The position numbers and the translations under genes are program-made. The notes beneath the pieces are model-generated. The model saw nothing but the letters and a program-made list of their open reading frames with translations. It ran no database searches and was not told where the DNA came from. From NCBI RefSeq assembly GCF_022458985.1, contig NC_061786.1:2837501-2901500 (forward strand): DNA of 64,000 nucleotides. Reading direction: 5' to 3'. Positions within the stretch are counted from its first letter, which is position 1. The number at the start of each line of letters is the position of its first letter. Origin of the DNA: Mugil cephalus (Eukaryota > Chordata > Actinopteri > Mugiliformes > Mugilidae). Shown one piece after another: positions 12,266-30,545 of the stretch.

Positions 12266-15200
12266 TACACACACACATTGCGGGTCACATGATTTGTCAT
12301 AATATTGTCTGTTTCAATACTGTCTGTCTGTGTCCTTTTTGGTTTGTTTGGACATTGTCTGTATGTGTCTGGTTCTGTTATTGTCTATTGTATGACAATG
12401 TTGTTTTAAAGTCTGTGTTGTGTACTCGCCTTAGGACTACAGCTGACAATGATCATTTGTGCTAAGTCCGGCACATTTACGATGAGTAAGGCACTAATGT
12501 TTATTAATGTGCATTGTCCCAGTTCATTAAACTAAGAAAAAAAAAAAAGAAGTGCAATTTTGGTTCATTGCTGCCATCTGCTGTTCAGTTCCGGGTGTCA
12601 GTGTTTTGTTACGTCCAACTCTTAAGAGGTCAAATTAGGGTGTGAAAAATTGTAATTTTATGTCTTCTATGTAATTTTTTGCACCTTGTAAATTCATCCT
12701 GCGTGCCAGATGGGACCCTCTGATGGGCCGGTTTTGGCCCGCGGGCCGTGTGTTTGACACCCCTGCTCTAATAGACAATCACAGATAATGAATGAATAAA
12801 CTGATAAAACATTGCACACCACCACCAGATGAACCAATATTAGTATTTATATTATTCCAACCGCTATTATCATCAGAATATTCTGTACGTATAAAACTCC
12901 TGGTAAGCCTACACGCTGATACTTTCCTGTGTGTCAGGTGACACGTAGAGAAGGAGGTCATTCTCCTCCGAGCCTTTAAAGGCTAGGCAGTATTTCATGA
13001 CAAAACGAGAACTGAGATGACTCTGAGATGAGTCTTTTCTCACTTTGACCCTATGTTTGAAACTTGTAGGGACTGTAGAGGATTTTCAATGCTTAATATA
13101 TTGCCTTCAGGCCTTTCTTTTTTTTTTTTCTTAGAATTGACACTGATATACGGATGCTAGCAGTCGACGCTCTAGTTTTCTTTTTACTAAAAATGAACAC
13201 AGTGTGACTGTGTTAAACAGGAAGAAGCTGGTACACCTGGAGCTGTAAAGTATATTTTACTCCCTGCCTATAAATGTAGATACTGCAGCCCTCCCATTCA
13301 TTTTAGTGAATGAGCAAGTAGAGAACTCTATGATGTCTTGTCATCTCTTACAAAATCCAGTCAACACTGAAACTGCAAAACAGCAACTTCCACAGCAACA
13401 ATCTGACCAATCAGTCTGGTTGTAGCTCTTACAGTAAACAAGAGTTTCTTCGTAGCAACACACCTTACTCAATCTTCCTTAAAAGTGACGATGGTACAAA
13501 CATTTCTTCAAGTTGTCCGCTTCAATGACCTATGAGGTTATGTACTAAGAGAAAGTAAGGTGCAACACTGGAGACTTGTGAGTGCATGATGTACACACAC
13601 ATACACACACAGAGTGTAGGTTACATCTCTCTGTGAACCCTGGGGAAAAAACAACAAGGAAAAAGACAGGTTTCTCTGTGGCTGTCCGCATCAGGTGTCC
13701 ACAGCTTCCGTGATGAGCAGATTACATTCAGTTCATTTGAATGTCAAGAACTGAGATAGTCATAGGGAAGTCAGAAACAAAACTATCCAAATTATTTCTC
13801 ACGTAGAAACCAGATAGTGTCCAGAGACTTAACAGTAAGAAACTGAATCATGCCTGCCTCATGCTTTAAAGTTATAATCCTGCCAAAAAAATATCCGTAC
13901 ACCTAAAACGAGCCACCCATCTACAGAACCTAACTGCCAACTTTGTTCACCGTCTCGTCTGCCAGTTGTGAATGTTATAAAGTTATAATGTCAGTACAAC
14001 AGTGGGTGTCTTGACACACAACGGATTATGTATGACCTGTGTTGATACTTAGACAACTAAGGCAAGCCACACTCCTTCACTCCACATCCTGTCTGTTCAG
14101 CTTCCTTGTTATTTTCATATGACAAGAACAACCACACAAGAATTTCCTTTACAATTCCTAGACGCTACATCTACATCAACTATAATTCTTAAACACAAAT
14201 GTTCTCGCATAAAAGAAGCGCACAAGCCTGACTACACGCGTAACCACTTGCTGAACCACATAAAGTGCAGGTATTTTTAGTGACCAGGAAATTCTTTTGA
14301 AAAACAGCATTCACTACTTACTCTGAAGAACAGTTAGACTCACTTTGTAATGTGGCTAAAAGAAAGAGCAGTTACAGTGATGCACTGCATGCAGACGTTG
14401 CTCTGCAGGATGTGCATGACAGAGCAAGCTGACAGGATGCTATTTCCTCACTGGTGTGCCTGTGGTGCATGATGCTCTAAAAATCTCTCTCTTTAAATCT
14501 GTCCTGAATAAGGAAATTAAGAGGTAAGCGAAGACATGTTGATCTCAGCCACAAATAAGTCAGGACCACAACAACATACCCACACTTGATCTGTGGCATT
14601 AACAATAAACAAGTTCCTCCTTGTCTGAGAGGAAATGATGGAGGCATTGTCACACAGACACATTTTGTACTGTTTATATTGTACGCTTTATATTTAGGTA
14701 TTCTCAACTATGCAGATCTCTGACTAGGTGGTTGTTTTTATTTTTAACAGCATCCGTTTCATCAGACTTTTATTGAACTCCCAATAGGGACAATTAAACG
14801 CCTTAGTTTGAAGCAATGTTTTCTGTCACATTGGAGGATGTTTCCACTGTGATTACCTTGAGGACTTTGGTGGCCACTGTAGCGGCAGTCTGCATCATTC
14901 CATCAGCTATACCCAGCCTGTCAGTGTTCTGGAGGAAGGGTGTTACAAGGGTGACATACTTGGCACCGCACCAAGGCTTGAGCAGGTTCAGAGCCCAACG
15001 CTCGGTGTCCCCCCCAATGTTATCCAGGATCAGGTCAAATCTTTGAAGTGCCGGGTGGTTTGGGCATAACAGAAAGAAATAAGTAAGAGGGAGAGTGGGT
15101 GTAGAAAAAGAATGGCTCATGGCTGATGACTAAGATTAAGAGAGTGATTAATAAACTCAAAGGACTCAGTTTTCCCACGCTAATGAGCTGTGTTTGTGTG

Positions 15201-17981
15201 TGTTTGTGAGTCCCTCTTACTTCTCCAGGGCACTGAGTGGCTCCTCAACAGGTCCAGCTGTGTAGTCCACCACGTGATCTGCCCCCAATTCCCTTACGAA
15301 CCGCTCGGCGTTCAGGGAGCACGTAACAGTCACATGGGCTCCCCAGGCCTTCAGCATCTGGACACAGATTATATCATATATGAGCCTTTATGCAGGATAA
15401 TGTCCCTCTGTGACGCATCTTTGCTGTGTTCTGTCAGTCAGTGTCCTGACTAAAATCTATTAGCAGCAGATTATTTTTTTTCTCTATTTTTGTCTCCTAG
15501 GTAACATAGGATAATATATAAAATGTAACTTTATCCACCTTTTCCTGCATACCTGTATAGCAAATGTTCCCACTCCCCCGGATCCTCCAAGGATCAAAAT
15601 CCTGTGGGGCAGAGGAAAGTCAGACATGTACAGTTGATGTGTCAACAATGTATTCTGCACTCCAACGATCAGGCATAACATTATGACCACTGGCAGGAGA
15701 AGTAAATAACCATCTGACCATCTTGTGGTAATACAATGTTTTGTTGGTAAACTTTTGGACCTGGAATTCATTCATGTGGACAGTACTTGTGGACATGTAG
15801 CACCCGCTCGACCAAACCAGGTACCCCCACCCCATAACAATGACGGTCCTTGATGGCTGCAGCCATCCCTCAGCCTGACACACACACACACACACTCAAA
15901 AAACATGAAGAACAGCACAAGGTGCCGACCCGGCCAACAAATTCTCTAGATCCCAAACTGACACCATTCTGATTCCAAACACCACAGGACACTCCCAGAA
16001 GGCCCATGTCCTGTCCTGTCCTGTCCTGTCCTGTGTATATAACTGTTTTGGAAGCACAAGGGAGACCTACGCAATATCATAATGTTATGCGTGATCAGTG
16101 TATTTTTGCTCAGGGACTCCCCCGCTGGGATTCACGCCAAAGCAACTCCAGGCTTTATTGTGCCACTGCAGTGTTAAGGATCATAGGAGCTGCTGCCAGA
16201 AAAGCAGAGCACATCACCCAGAGGCTCATTAAGGAATGGTTCACAGGGAGCACTAAGTGGAATAATTAACTAGATCAAAGTGAGGGAGCTACTTTGGGAT
16301 GAAGAGGTGTTTTTGCGTGTGTGTGCATGGGCTGAAGTGTTCCCTCACCGTTTGTTGGCGCAGTTGTCCTTATTGAGTCCACCAGTGTTAACCAGAGCTG
16401 ACCAGGCAGTGGCTGCCACGTAGGGAATGGCTGCTGCCTCTGTATGGCTCAGTGACTTTGGTTTATGGGATATCTGAGTGCAAGACACATGGACAATATT
16501 TACCGTGAGGAGTGCACCACAACTTCCCGTGGTGCACTCATCATAAAAAAGAGAACCTGAATGCAATTTTAAGTTAGCTGACTGTGCCCTTTTAAATGAG
16601 CAGCGTCTGCATGTCTGCGTGAGAAGCGCAAAAAGGAAGGCAGCCTCTTAATTTAGAAGAGTAAAAAAAAGAAAGACAAAATTCTACATAACTGCCACAG
16701 TGATGTTGACAGTGATGGCCCGTATCTTGAAACAAACCACAATCAACAAAAAGGAAACCAGGGGGGACAGAAGCAAACCTAAGCACAAAGCTGAGAAGTT
16801 TTCTCAAGCCCTCGCAAAATAAGATCAAAATAACAATGCAGTAGTCCATCACATAATTAATGGTAAATGGTCTTGCTCTTATATAGCGCTTTTCTACCTA
16901 CTCAAAGGTACTCAAAGCACTTTTACAGTCAGAGACACATCCACCCATTCGCTCACACAAGCACACACACATTCACACACCAGCGCCCGTTGCACTGGGA
17001 GCAACTGGGGGTTCAGTATCTTGCTAAAGGACACTTCGGCATATGGCACACTCAGGGGATCGAACCGCTAACCCTTCGGTTCATGGACAATCCGCTCTAC
17101 CTACTGAGCCATAGCCGCCCCATACCTCATTAGCACTCAGCACTACAAACTCAGCCAAGCTGCCCTGCTTCCATGGAGGTATAGCTGCCCACACCTGAGG
17201 GAGACACACAGCAATACAACAGTAATTAATGCAGGGCAGTGAGACAGTGAGTTTACATTTCTGTATAGTTAGTTGACTAGACAATAATGTATCTATTCTC
17301 CTGTTAGATGTACTGCAACATCACACCATGAGTCACAGTTGCATGGTTCAAACAGTCAGAACGTGAAGTATTAAAATTAGTCTATTGACAGTCTGCTGTC
17401 ACACAAACACATGAGTATGTTGCAACAGATATGGTTAATAACTGGCAGTTTTTGTGTTGTCGCATTTCAGGGTTGTGGTTGCATGAGGAAATGATGCTGC
17501 TTCATGCAATACTGCGACCAGACACTTACACCACGCTCACAATGACTCACTATTCATCTTTTATTATTAAAAAAAATGCATTACTCAGCTTGTATTATTT
17601 TTATTCTTTACCTCATCCCTTTCCCTGAAGTACTTCACATCCAGTCCACACTCCATGATGACCCCAGAAACGTCTCTTCCCAGGATGACAGGGAACTCGC
17701 TGCCGGATTTAGTCATGTTCAGAGGATCTCTCTTCATAGATAGTGTAGCTGCACCATAGCCACCTGACAGATAGAGAACTTATGATCATAGCCAACAAAT
17801 AATGCTAGAGATTTACTGAGGCCAGATGTTGGCCTCTGTAAGTACAAGGCTGGACTACTAGCTGAACAACAAGGCCAGTACCTGGAATTCCAGAAAAATA
17901 ATAGGCTGGCAAAAAAAAAAAAAAATGAAAAGGGATCATTTTAAAAACCTGAAGTCAGTAATTTGTGTGTGTATGTATATG

Positions 17982-18030
<49 letters not shown>

Positions 18031-18071
18031 TATATATTATAAATATGTATTATATATATATTATATATATG

Positions 18072-18102
<31 letters not shown>

Positions 18103-19594
18103 GGGTCAAAGACGTATAAGGATTTTAAAAGTGAAAAAAAATCTAAATCAGCTGCTATTAATAATAATAAAAGAACAACAGTACAACATCAAATCAATGT
18201 CTAAAAACCTACAGCTACTGAATTGATTAACATGTCCAGTCTTTCTGACAGAGGACATGTCCTGGGTAACAGAATACCTCCGTTATCCAGGAAGGACATA
18301 TCGTTACCCAGGAAGGACAAAACAACTGTTTTTCCTTTATAATCAGGCACTAACTGTTTTTACTGTGTAAAACATTAGCTCAATCTTCAACACATCAATG
18401 TCATATTTAACATGAAAATTTAAAAAATTATAAATGTGTTATTAGCGTTATCCAGGAAGACACATCATGGTGATACATCACGTACCACTGAGCGAAAAGG
18501 TCAAAATATCAACATTTTAAGAGAGATTTACTGACATTGTTATCTCTTTTGGGGGTCCTTCAGAATCTGTTGGCTGATACAACACCCTGTAACATGGCTG
18601 TCCAAATCCAATTATGGTCATATAGCCACTTTATGTGCGATACACAGGAAGGACATTTATGAATCCAAAAATGGGGACAAAAGTATTTCTTGAATAAAAA
18701 TGTAAATGAGCTTAGAGTTGTTACTATATTTGTAGGTGTCATTACAAACACCAACACAATTATGCCCCAGTGTATCATTAATGCCTTTATTAAGATTTTT
18801 GACATTTTTAGCATAATTTTGTACTTTAGCCCGGACGTTATCCAGGACTTGTACTTTTTAGCTAAATAGGTCCTTAAATTTTCATTTCTTACAGTAAATA
18901 CTCATATGAGCAAGTAAAGTGGGGAGAATTGCGTAACAAATTGTACTTTTTAAAATTTTTAATTTATTTTTACTATTATAAATTTGCCTCGGACACCAGA
19001 ATTGACATGTCTCGTCTTTGACCCATATACATATGTGGGTGTGTGTGGTAATCATATATCAGTAATTTTCATATGTACAGTATTTGGTACACTGGGAGTT
19101 GGAGTAAACACTTAACACGGGCTTAAAATTAATTTCCCCTAAGCGAGAACAAAGACTCTCTAGGTAGAACACATTTTAACTCCCAACAAAGTGCTTTTTA
19201 TTTTGCATGCTTGTAAACAGAACACATTTCAGGCTTACACAGACAAATGATGTGGACTGGAATCCGGTGCTGTTTTAGCCACCAGAGTCCCAGGTTAATC
19301 TTTAAACTCACCTCTCATTTTGACATCAATTGGGTTCAGTCCTGCTGCAAACACTTTCACAATGACCTCATTGGGATAGTTGATGATGGGAAAACTGGCA
19401 TTTCGAGTGAACCGTAAAACATCATTGCTTCCATATTTATCAATGACCCAGGCAGGCATGATTGTCATGTGCCTGCTGGAGGTACTGATCAGTCTTGTTT
19501 TGTTGCCATACCTGGAAGCTGCTGTTTGCAAGCATGGTGATTTACTAAGATGCAGCAACAATCTACTGCACACCACATACCTAACGGAGCTCAT
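9594..19594 (-). CDS. rtn4ip1: rtn4ip1, mitochondrial NADPH oxidoreductase (reticulon-4-interacting protein 1)
   Basis: Exons 5'-3' on the minus strand: 19594-19312, 17763-17612, 17194-17126, 16473-16349, 15601-15553, 15357-15221, 15040-14857, 11040-10948, 9716-9594. All phases close, giving 404 residues against 396 in human. The N-terminus is basic and poor in acid, as for a mitochondrial presequence. It is followed by PAWVIDKYG, the GroES-like fold of MDR (zinc-less quinone-oxidoreductase type) enzymes, and the dinucleotide-binding loop GGSGGVG at residues 215-221. Family knowledge: RTN4IP1/OPA10 is an NADPH oxidoreductase of the mitochondrial matrix involved in coenzyme Q synthesis and complex I function. 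I chose the ATG at 19594 because the frame upstream holds only a TTG and this ATG has A at -3. The gene is divergent from qrsl1. Introns hold a Tc1 remnant, a SINE, an hAT-like element and a 0.93-kb inverted-repeat element. Confidence 0.95.
11652..12765. mobile_element. hAT-like non-autonomous transposon in rtn4ip1 intron 7
   Basis: The ends are inverted: the left reads CAGGGATGTTCAATTC and the right, reverse-complemented, CAGGGGTGTCAAACAC. The sub-terminal 'gggccg...ggcccgcgggcc' text is typical of fish hAT repeats. Flanking octamers CTCTCCAA and CTCTAATA agree at 5 of 8 positions, consistent with a decayed 8-bp target duplication. No transposase frame is left. An (AT)n tract (12209-12263) and a short dispersed repeat end (about 11790-11880) lie inside. 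Confidence 0.6.
12209..12263. repeat. (AT)n microsatellite
   Basis: About 27 uninterrupted AT units, inside the hAT-like element of rtn4ip1 intron 7. Confidence 0.95.
13010..14800. other. rtn4ip1 intron 7 remainder, no feature seen
   Basis: Apart from a poly-T run near 13110-13130 and a short CA stretch near 13590, I see no coding exon, inverted repeat or structured element in this part of the intron. Confidence 0.5.
15662..16102. mobile_element. Tc1-like internal-deletion element (MITE)
   Basis: The termini are inverted copies: the left reads GATCAGGCATAACATTATGA, and the right, reverse-complemented, has the near-identical GATCACGCATAACATTATGA. The interior keeps decayed pieces of the transposase 3' end (TTGGACCTGG...CATGTGGACAGTACTTGTGGACATGTAGCACC region) but lacks the catalytic core. 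It contains a (CA)n tract at 15878-15896 and a pentanucleotide (CCTGT)n at 16010-16034. It lies in rtn4ip1 intron 4, between exons 4 and 5. Confidence 0.7.
16861..17121 (-). mobile_element. tRNA-derived SINE abutting rtn4ip1 exon 3
   Basis: Read on the minus strand it starts GGGGCGGCTATGGCTCAGTA. It holds an RNA polymerase III A box (TGGCTCAGTAGG, complement of 17100-17111) and a B box (GGTTCGATCC, complement of about 17057-17066), spaced as in a tRNA head. The tail runs to the common teleost SINE end (ATATAAGAGCAAGACCATTT). Its 5' end lies next to the splice donor of rtn4ip1 exon 3, at about intron position +5/+6, in the same orientation as the gene. Confidence 0.75.
17972..18101. repeat. 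(AT)n / (GTAT)n low-complexity tract
   Basis: Imperfect AT and GTAT repeats directly beside the left inverted end of the 18098-19029 element, which may have inserted into it. Confidence 0.9.
18098..19029. mobile_element. 0.93-kb terminal-inverted-repeat element, family not recognised
   Basis: A 17-bp perfect inverted repeat TATATGGGTCAAAGACG occurs at 18098-18114 and, inverted, at 19013-19029. No transposase is encoded. Inside, the motif CGTTATCCAGGAAGGACA and variants recur at about 18281, 18302, 18446, 18639 and 18836. It lies in rtn4ip1 intron 1. The repeated motif could be a transposase binding site by analogy with sub-terminal repeats of other DNA transposons (inference). Confidence 0.65.
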
Positions 19595-19974
19595 CTTTAC
19601 TCTTCTAAGCGCCAAACGTAAAACTGAGTGATTGTTGAAGTTAGTTAGCAGACAGCACCATTTAAAACTGTGTAGTCATCTGAATTACATTAAACCCCTG
19701 TTAAAAGTTCGCTATAGCACATCTATAACGGCTGATTGTGAATTATGTGTTCAGTAACCCCAGGGTTTAGAGTCGTTTCAAAACAATGTCCTTCTCTTCC
19801 GCAAAAGCTTCTTCCTGGGGCCGGCGTCTTCGGAACCTCCACCAATCACAGCGCGGCATCCTCAAACACTGTCCAATCACACCACGCGCTGTTAGACGTT
19901 GACGATCGTAACAAACATGGCAGCCCCCTGTCGTTGCACACTGTGAGAAGGTTGTCACTGAAGATATTGAGAAC
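19595..19974. promoter_or_regulatory. bidirectional promoter of rtn4ip1 and qrsl1
   Basis: Only 380 bp separate the start codons of the two divergent genes. Two CCAATCA boxes (19842-19848 and 19873-19879), 31 bp apart, lie in a GC-richer stretch with no TATA box. Paired CCAAT boxes bound by NF-Y are a known feature of divergent housekeeping promoters. Both genes serve mitochondria, so shared control is plausible. Confidence 0.7.
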
Positions 19975-27392
<7,418 letters not shown>

Positions 27393-27530
27393 AGACGACG
27401 ACGGACACAGGGAGCAAACTGTTAACACAAGTCACGTGTAATGGACTTCAAATGTGACCAAGTAAAAGGATGCTGCTTTGTTGTGTGAAGGTGGTGCAAT
27501 TAAATACACAATATGGGCGAGTCAACTGCG
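27393..27530 (+). terminator. qrsl1: qrsl1 3' UTR and poly(A) signal
   Basis: ATTAAA at 27499-27504, about 107 bases after the stop codon, is the nearest poly(A) hexamer. Cleavage shortly after it is inferred. Confidence 0.55.
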
Positions 27531-28089
27531 TGTTATTTTTAAGAAGCATCCACACATGCACATATTGTATGACAGTGTATTGAGAGCGGTGAAACTATCC
27601 TGAAATCAACACACTGCTTGTAGTTGTGTTCTTTTACTTGTTCATAAAAGAGAACGACAGTGCTTTCAGGTCAGTCACTCTGATGCTTTGCTTCGGACAG
27701 AAATATTCAACTATCAAACGAAATGCCACGACATTTGGAGGAACTGTGTGACAATGTAATATGGCAGCGTAAAAGATTATAATTTGCATCCTGTATTGTA
27801 TTATAATTTTATAATGGCTACAAATAGCTCTGTCTTACGGTATACAACATCTGACCAATTGCCAAATAAGTTGTCAGCTGTTCTTTATGCACCTTCACCA
27901 GACTAAAACACTCGAAACGTCTGCACATCTTACTTGATTCTCTGTACAGTCGTGAGAGGATCATATCTTATGTCATCGTGTCATAATGTGGTGAGACTTG
28001 TGTTTTAAGAAGGCATGTACAATCTCCAAAAACCAGCAGACTCCTTAATAGAGCACTCATTGAAATACTTAGCAATACTTTATGGAAGT

Positions 28090-28350
28090 AAATTCTAAAT
28101 GTCAACCCTGGCCCTGATTAGATCTGAGAATGTCTTCTCTGACTGGTTGGGTGAAAACCACATGCTTCTCAACCTCAATGAGAGATAAAATAATAAAATA
28201 AAATAAAAAACACATATGGATCCTTGCTCCAGAAACACTTTTATTGACACATTCAAGTCTAATCTATCCAGCCAACCAATTGCAGTACTGGAAACCGGCC
28301 TATTCTGTGGAGCTGCACCAAAGTTTGACTTCAGTTTCATCTAATCCTGA
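28090..28350 (+). mobile_element. L2/jockey-type LINE fragment
   Basis: The plus strand reads SDWLGENHMLLNLNE, which fits the reverse-transcriptase C-terminal motif (W...N.L.LN..KTE) of teleost non-LTR retrotransposons, though the KTE part is lost. Downstream text continues in the same style to about 28350. It is a short, broken copy. Confidence 0.45.
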
Positions 28351-29945
28351 CCCACATACCTACAGGACAAATCTATACCTAAGTTAAACATAATTAATCC
28401 TAATACTATAATTCAGAGTTTTTATAAGTTAATGTTATAAGTTAATGTTAATATAATAGTAATATAATAGTAAATGTTAATGTTGTTCTTTTTAGGCTTG
28501 TGGATCAGACAGGTCTATGCGAAACACAAGTCTCAAAATAGTATTGCGTTGCCCAGTACTTATCGTATGTAACAACCCTCAACATAACACTGCAGTCTGC
28601 AAGTCTGCAGGACATGACTGTGAGGAGTTATATTTTTGTATTTTAAATAGCTGTGCAAACCTTACCCAGCAGGTCATATTAAGACCATTAAGAAGAGGGT
28701 TAAGAGGCCAGCTTGAGGTGCTTGTTTTTTCTCTGTCGGGACAGCAACGAGGCGTGCCATTTTTTAAAAAAACATTCTAATTTTGGACACAAAGCTTGCC
28801 CTGCGTAAAGACGTTATTTATAATTAAGACAATCACATAAGTGCCCCCTACAATGTCAGTTATTCTTTTGAAAAGCATGCATCAGCATCTAAACAACCTG
28901 GTTTTGCAAACCACCATTTACACGCGTTGAGATTCTGATAGAAGATTCATGAAGCTGCTTCTGCTCCATGGAAATCACACTCATACTGTCGTTTATGAGT
29001 GTGACAGTAGTAAATGTTGGCAGCCCCTCTTTCCAGAAGGCTGCGTAGTGAATAGCTTCTCGGGTTGTAATATTGATGTCTGAAAAAAAAGAAAAAAACA
29101 TGAAATATCTCCCACACTCAAAAACTCAGAGCAGAACAGAAGACAGAGGGCCCATGCTGGGCTCTTGTTTCCTTTGACATTCTCCGCTCCGGATGTGAGT
29201 ATCTCCTTCTCCTCTTTGCATCCATCCCTCCCACCTGCCCAGCTCTTTCCAAGGCCACTCATTTGATCCCGACCTGTATGGTCATTACATAAATGTCACC
29301 CCTGCTCATGTCTGACAGAGAAGGACGTGGTAGTGAAAAGCAAGCTATAAGCATGGGCCCCACACGCGCATCTCTAACGGCTCTTACACTATTCTTGGAT
29401 TCCTTGAAGGTAACAAATGCTTTAAGCAAATTCTGCCTCTTTAGATATGGACGAAGGTCAGTCCTCAGAATTAAAGAAAAATATGTACTTCAGAATGCTC
29501 CACAGTGCAGAGTGATGTTACAGCGAACTTCTCATACTAGACATCCATCAAATGCTGTCACCAGTCAAAGTCGAAAATTAATTTCCCTCTGGGATCAATG
29601 AAGTGATTCTGAGATGTTTGTGTAAAACCTAGTTTTCATGTAATACAGCTATATTTCTTTCCCAGCTAAAAATATCTGAGCTTATGCAAAACATTTCCCC
29701 GTCATGATGACAGGATATGTGCATGCATGGGAAAAAAAAAAAAACCCTCATATGCATGTGTTGAGTTCTACTGGGAAATAACCACAGAAATTTATACATA
29801 CTCCTCACAGTGTGGTGCAATAATAGGATGATTATGGCTGTTGATATTTGTTCCTAAGTCACAAGTAGTGCCCCAAGCCAACATTTGCTGTTTAAATACA
29901 AAAGCACATTTTGGGGTAAGAAACAGGAACACGTGTGGTTGTGGT

Positions 29946-29964
29946 AGTGTGTGTGTATGTGTGT

Positions 29965-30043
<79 letters not shown>

Positions 30044-30090
30044 GTGTGTGTGGGGTGGGGTGGGGGTGGGGGTGGGGCGGGGGTAGGGGG
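29946..30090. repeat. (GT)n microsatellite running into a G-run
   Basis: About 95 bp of GT repeat (29946-30040) pass into a guanine-rich run with at least five tracts of four or five G (30052-30090), a sequence able to form a G-quadruplex. It is intergenic between qrsl1 and cd24. Confidence 0.9.
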
Positions 30091-30439
30091 TTACAGACCA
30101 CATCCTGTTCAAGTCCCATACAGATCAGGTACCAGAAGACAGGAGCAACCCTGGAGAACAGCACATGCTGTAATTAAAATGTGTGAGCCAGTGAGCGTAT
30201 TAGTTTGGATTTTGAGTTCATTCACATCCTGCACAGATAGGTCAGTGTATAGCAATGGATGCGCTTAACCAGACTGTTATATTTATTCTTATTAAACTGT
30301 GTCAGGCTTTCCTTAGTACAGGATGTGGTATTAGTGCTCATTGACGTGATGATGCATACCAAAATAGCTTGTTCTGGTAGAGTGTATAAGCAGCAAGGCA
30401 GCTAGAATGAAATGGATAATGAAAAAAAGCCTCTACTGA

Positions 30440-30545
30440 AGTGTGTTAGGCAGCTAGGTCCCTCCATATGAGCTGGGTTTCACTCAAGGTTTCTTCCTGT
30501 TAAAGGGGAGTGTTCTCGCTTGAAACTGTCACTGTTAGGCTTGCT
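30440..30545. repeat. dispersed teleost repeat end
   Basis: Contains CAAGGTTTCTTCCTGTTAAA followed by GGGAGTGTT, a phrase found in very many teleost interspersed repeats. No boundaries or coding capacity can be seen. Confidence 0.5.

Noticed and set aside
16861-17121. tRNA gene
   Set aside because: A and B boxes are present, but the cloverleaf is not complete and the body matches a teleost SINE.
17925-18226. Tyr/Ile-repeat frames
   Set aside because: Translation of an AT-rich simple repeat.
19595-19615. Upstream seven-codon extension of rtn4ip1
   Set aside because: It would need a TTG start. The ATG at 19594 has a good context and gives a normal presequence.
29841-30268. Overlapping frames rich in Cys-Val or His-Thr on both strands
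   Set aside because: Pure products of the GT/CA microsatellite and G-run; no start context, splice sites or domain.
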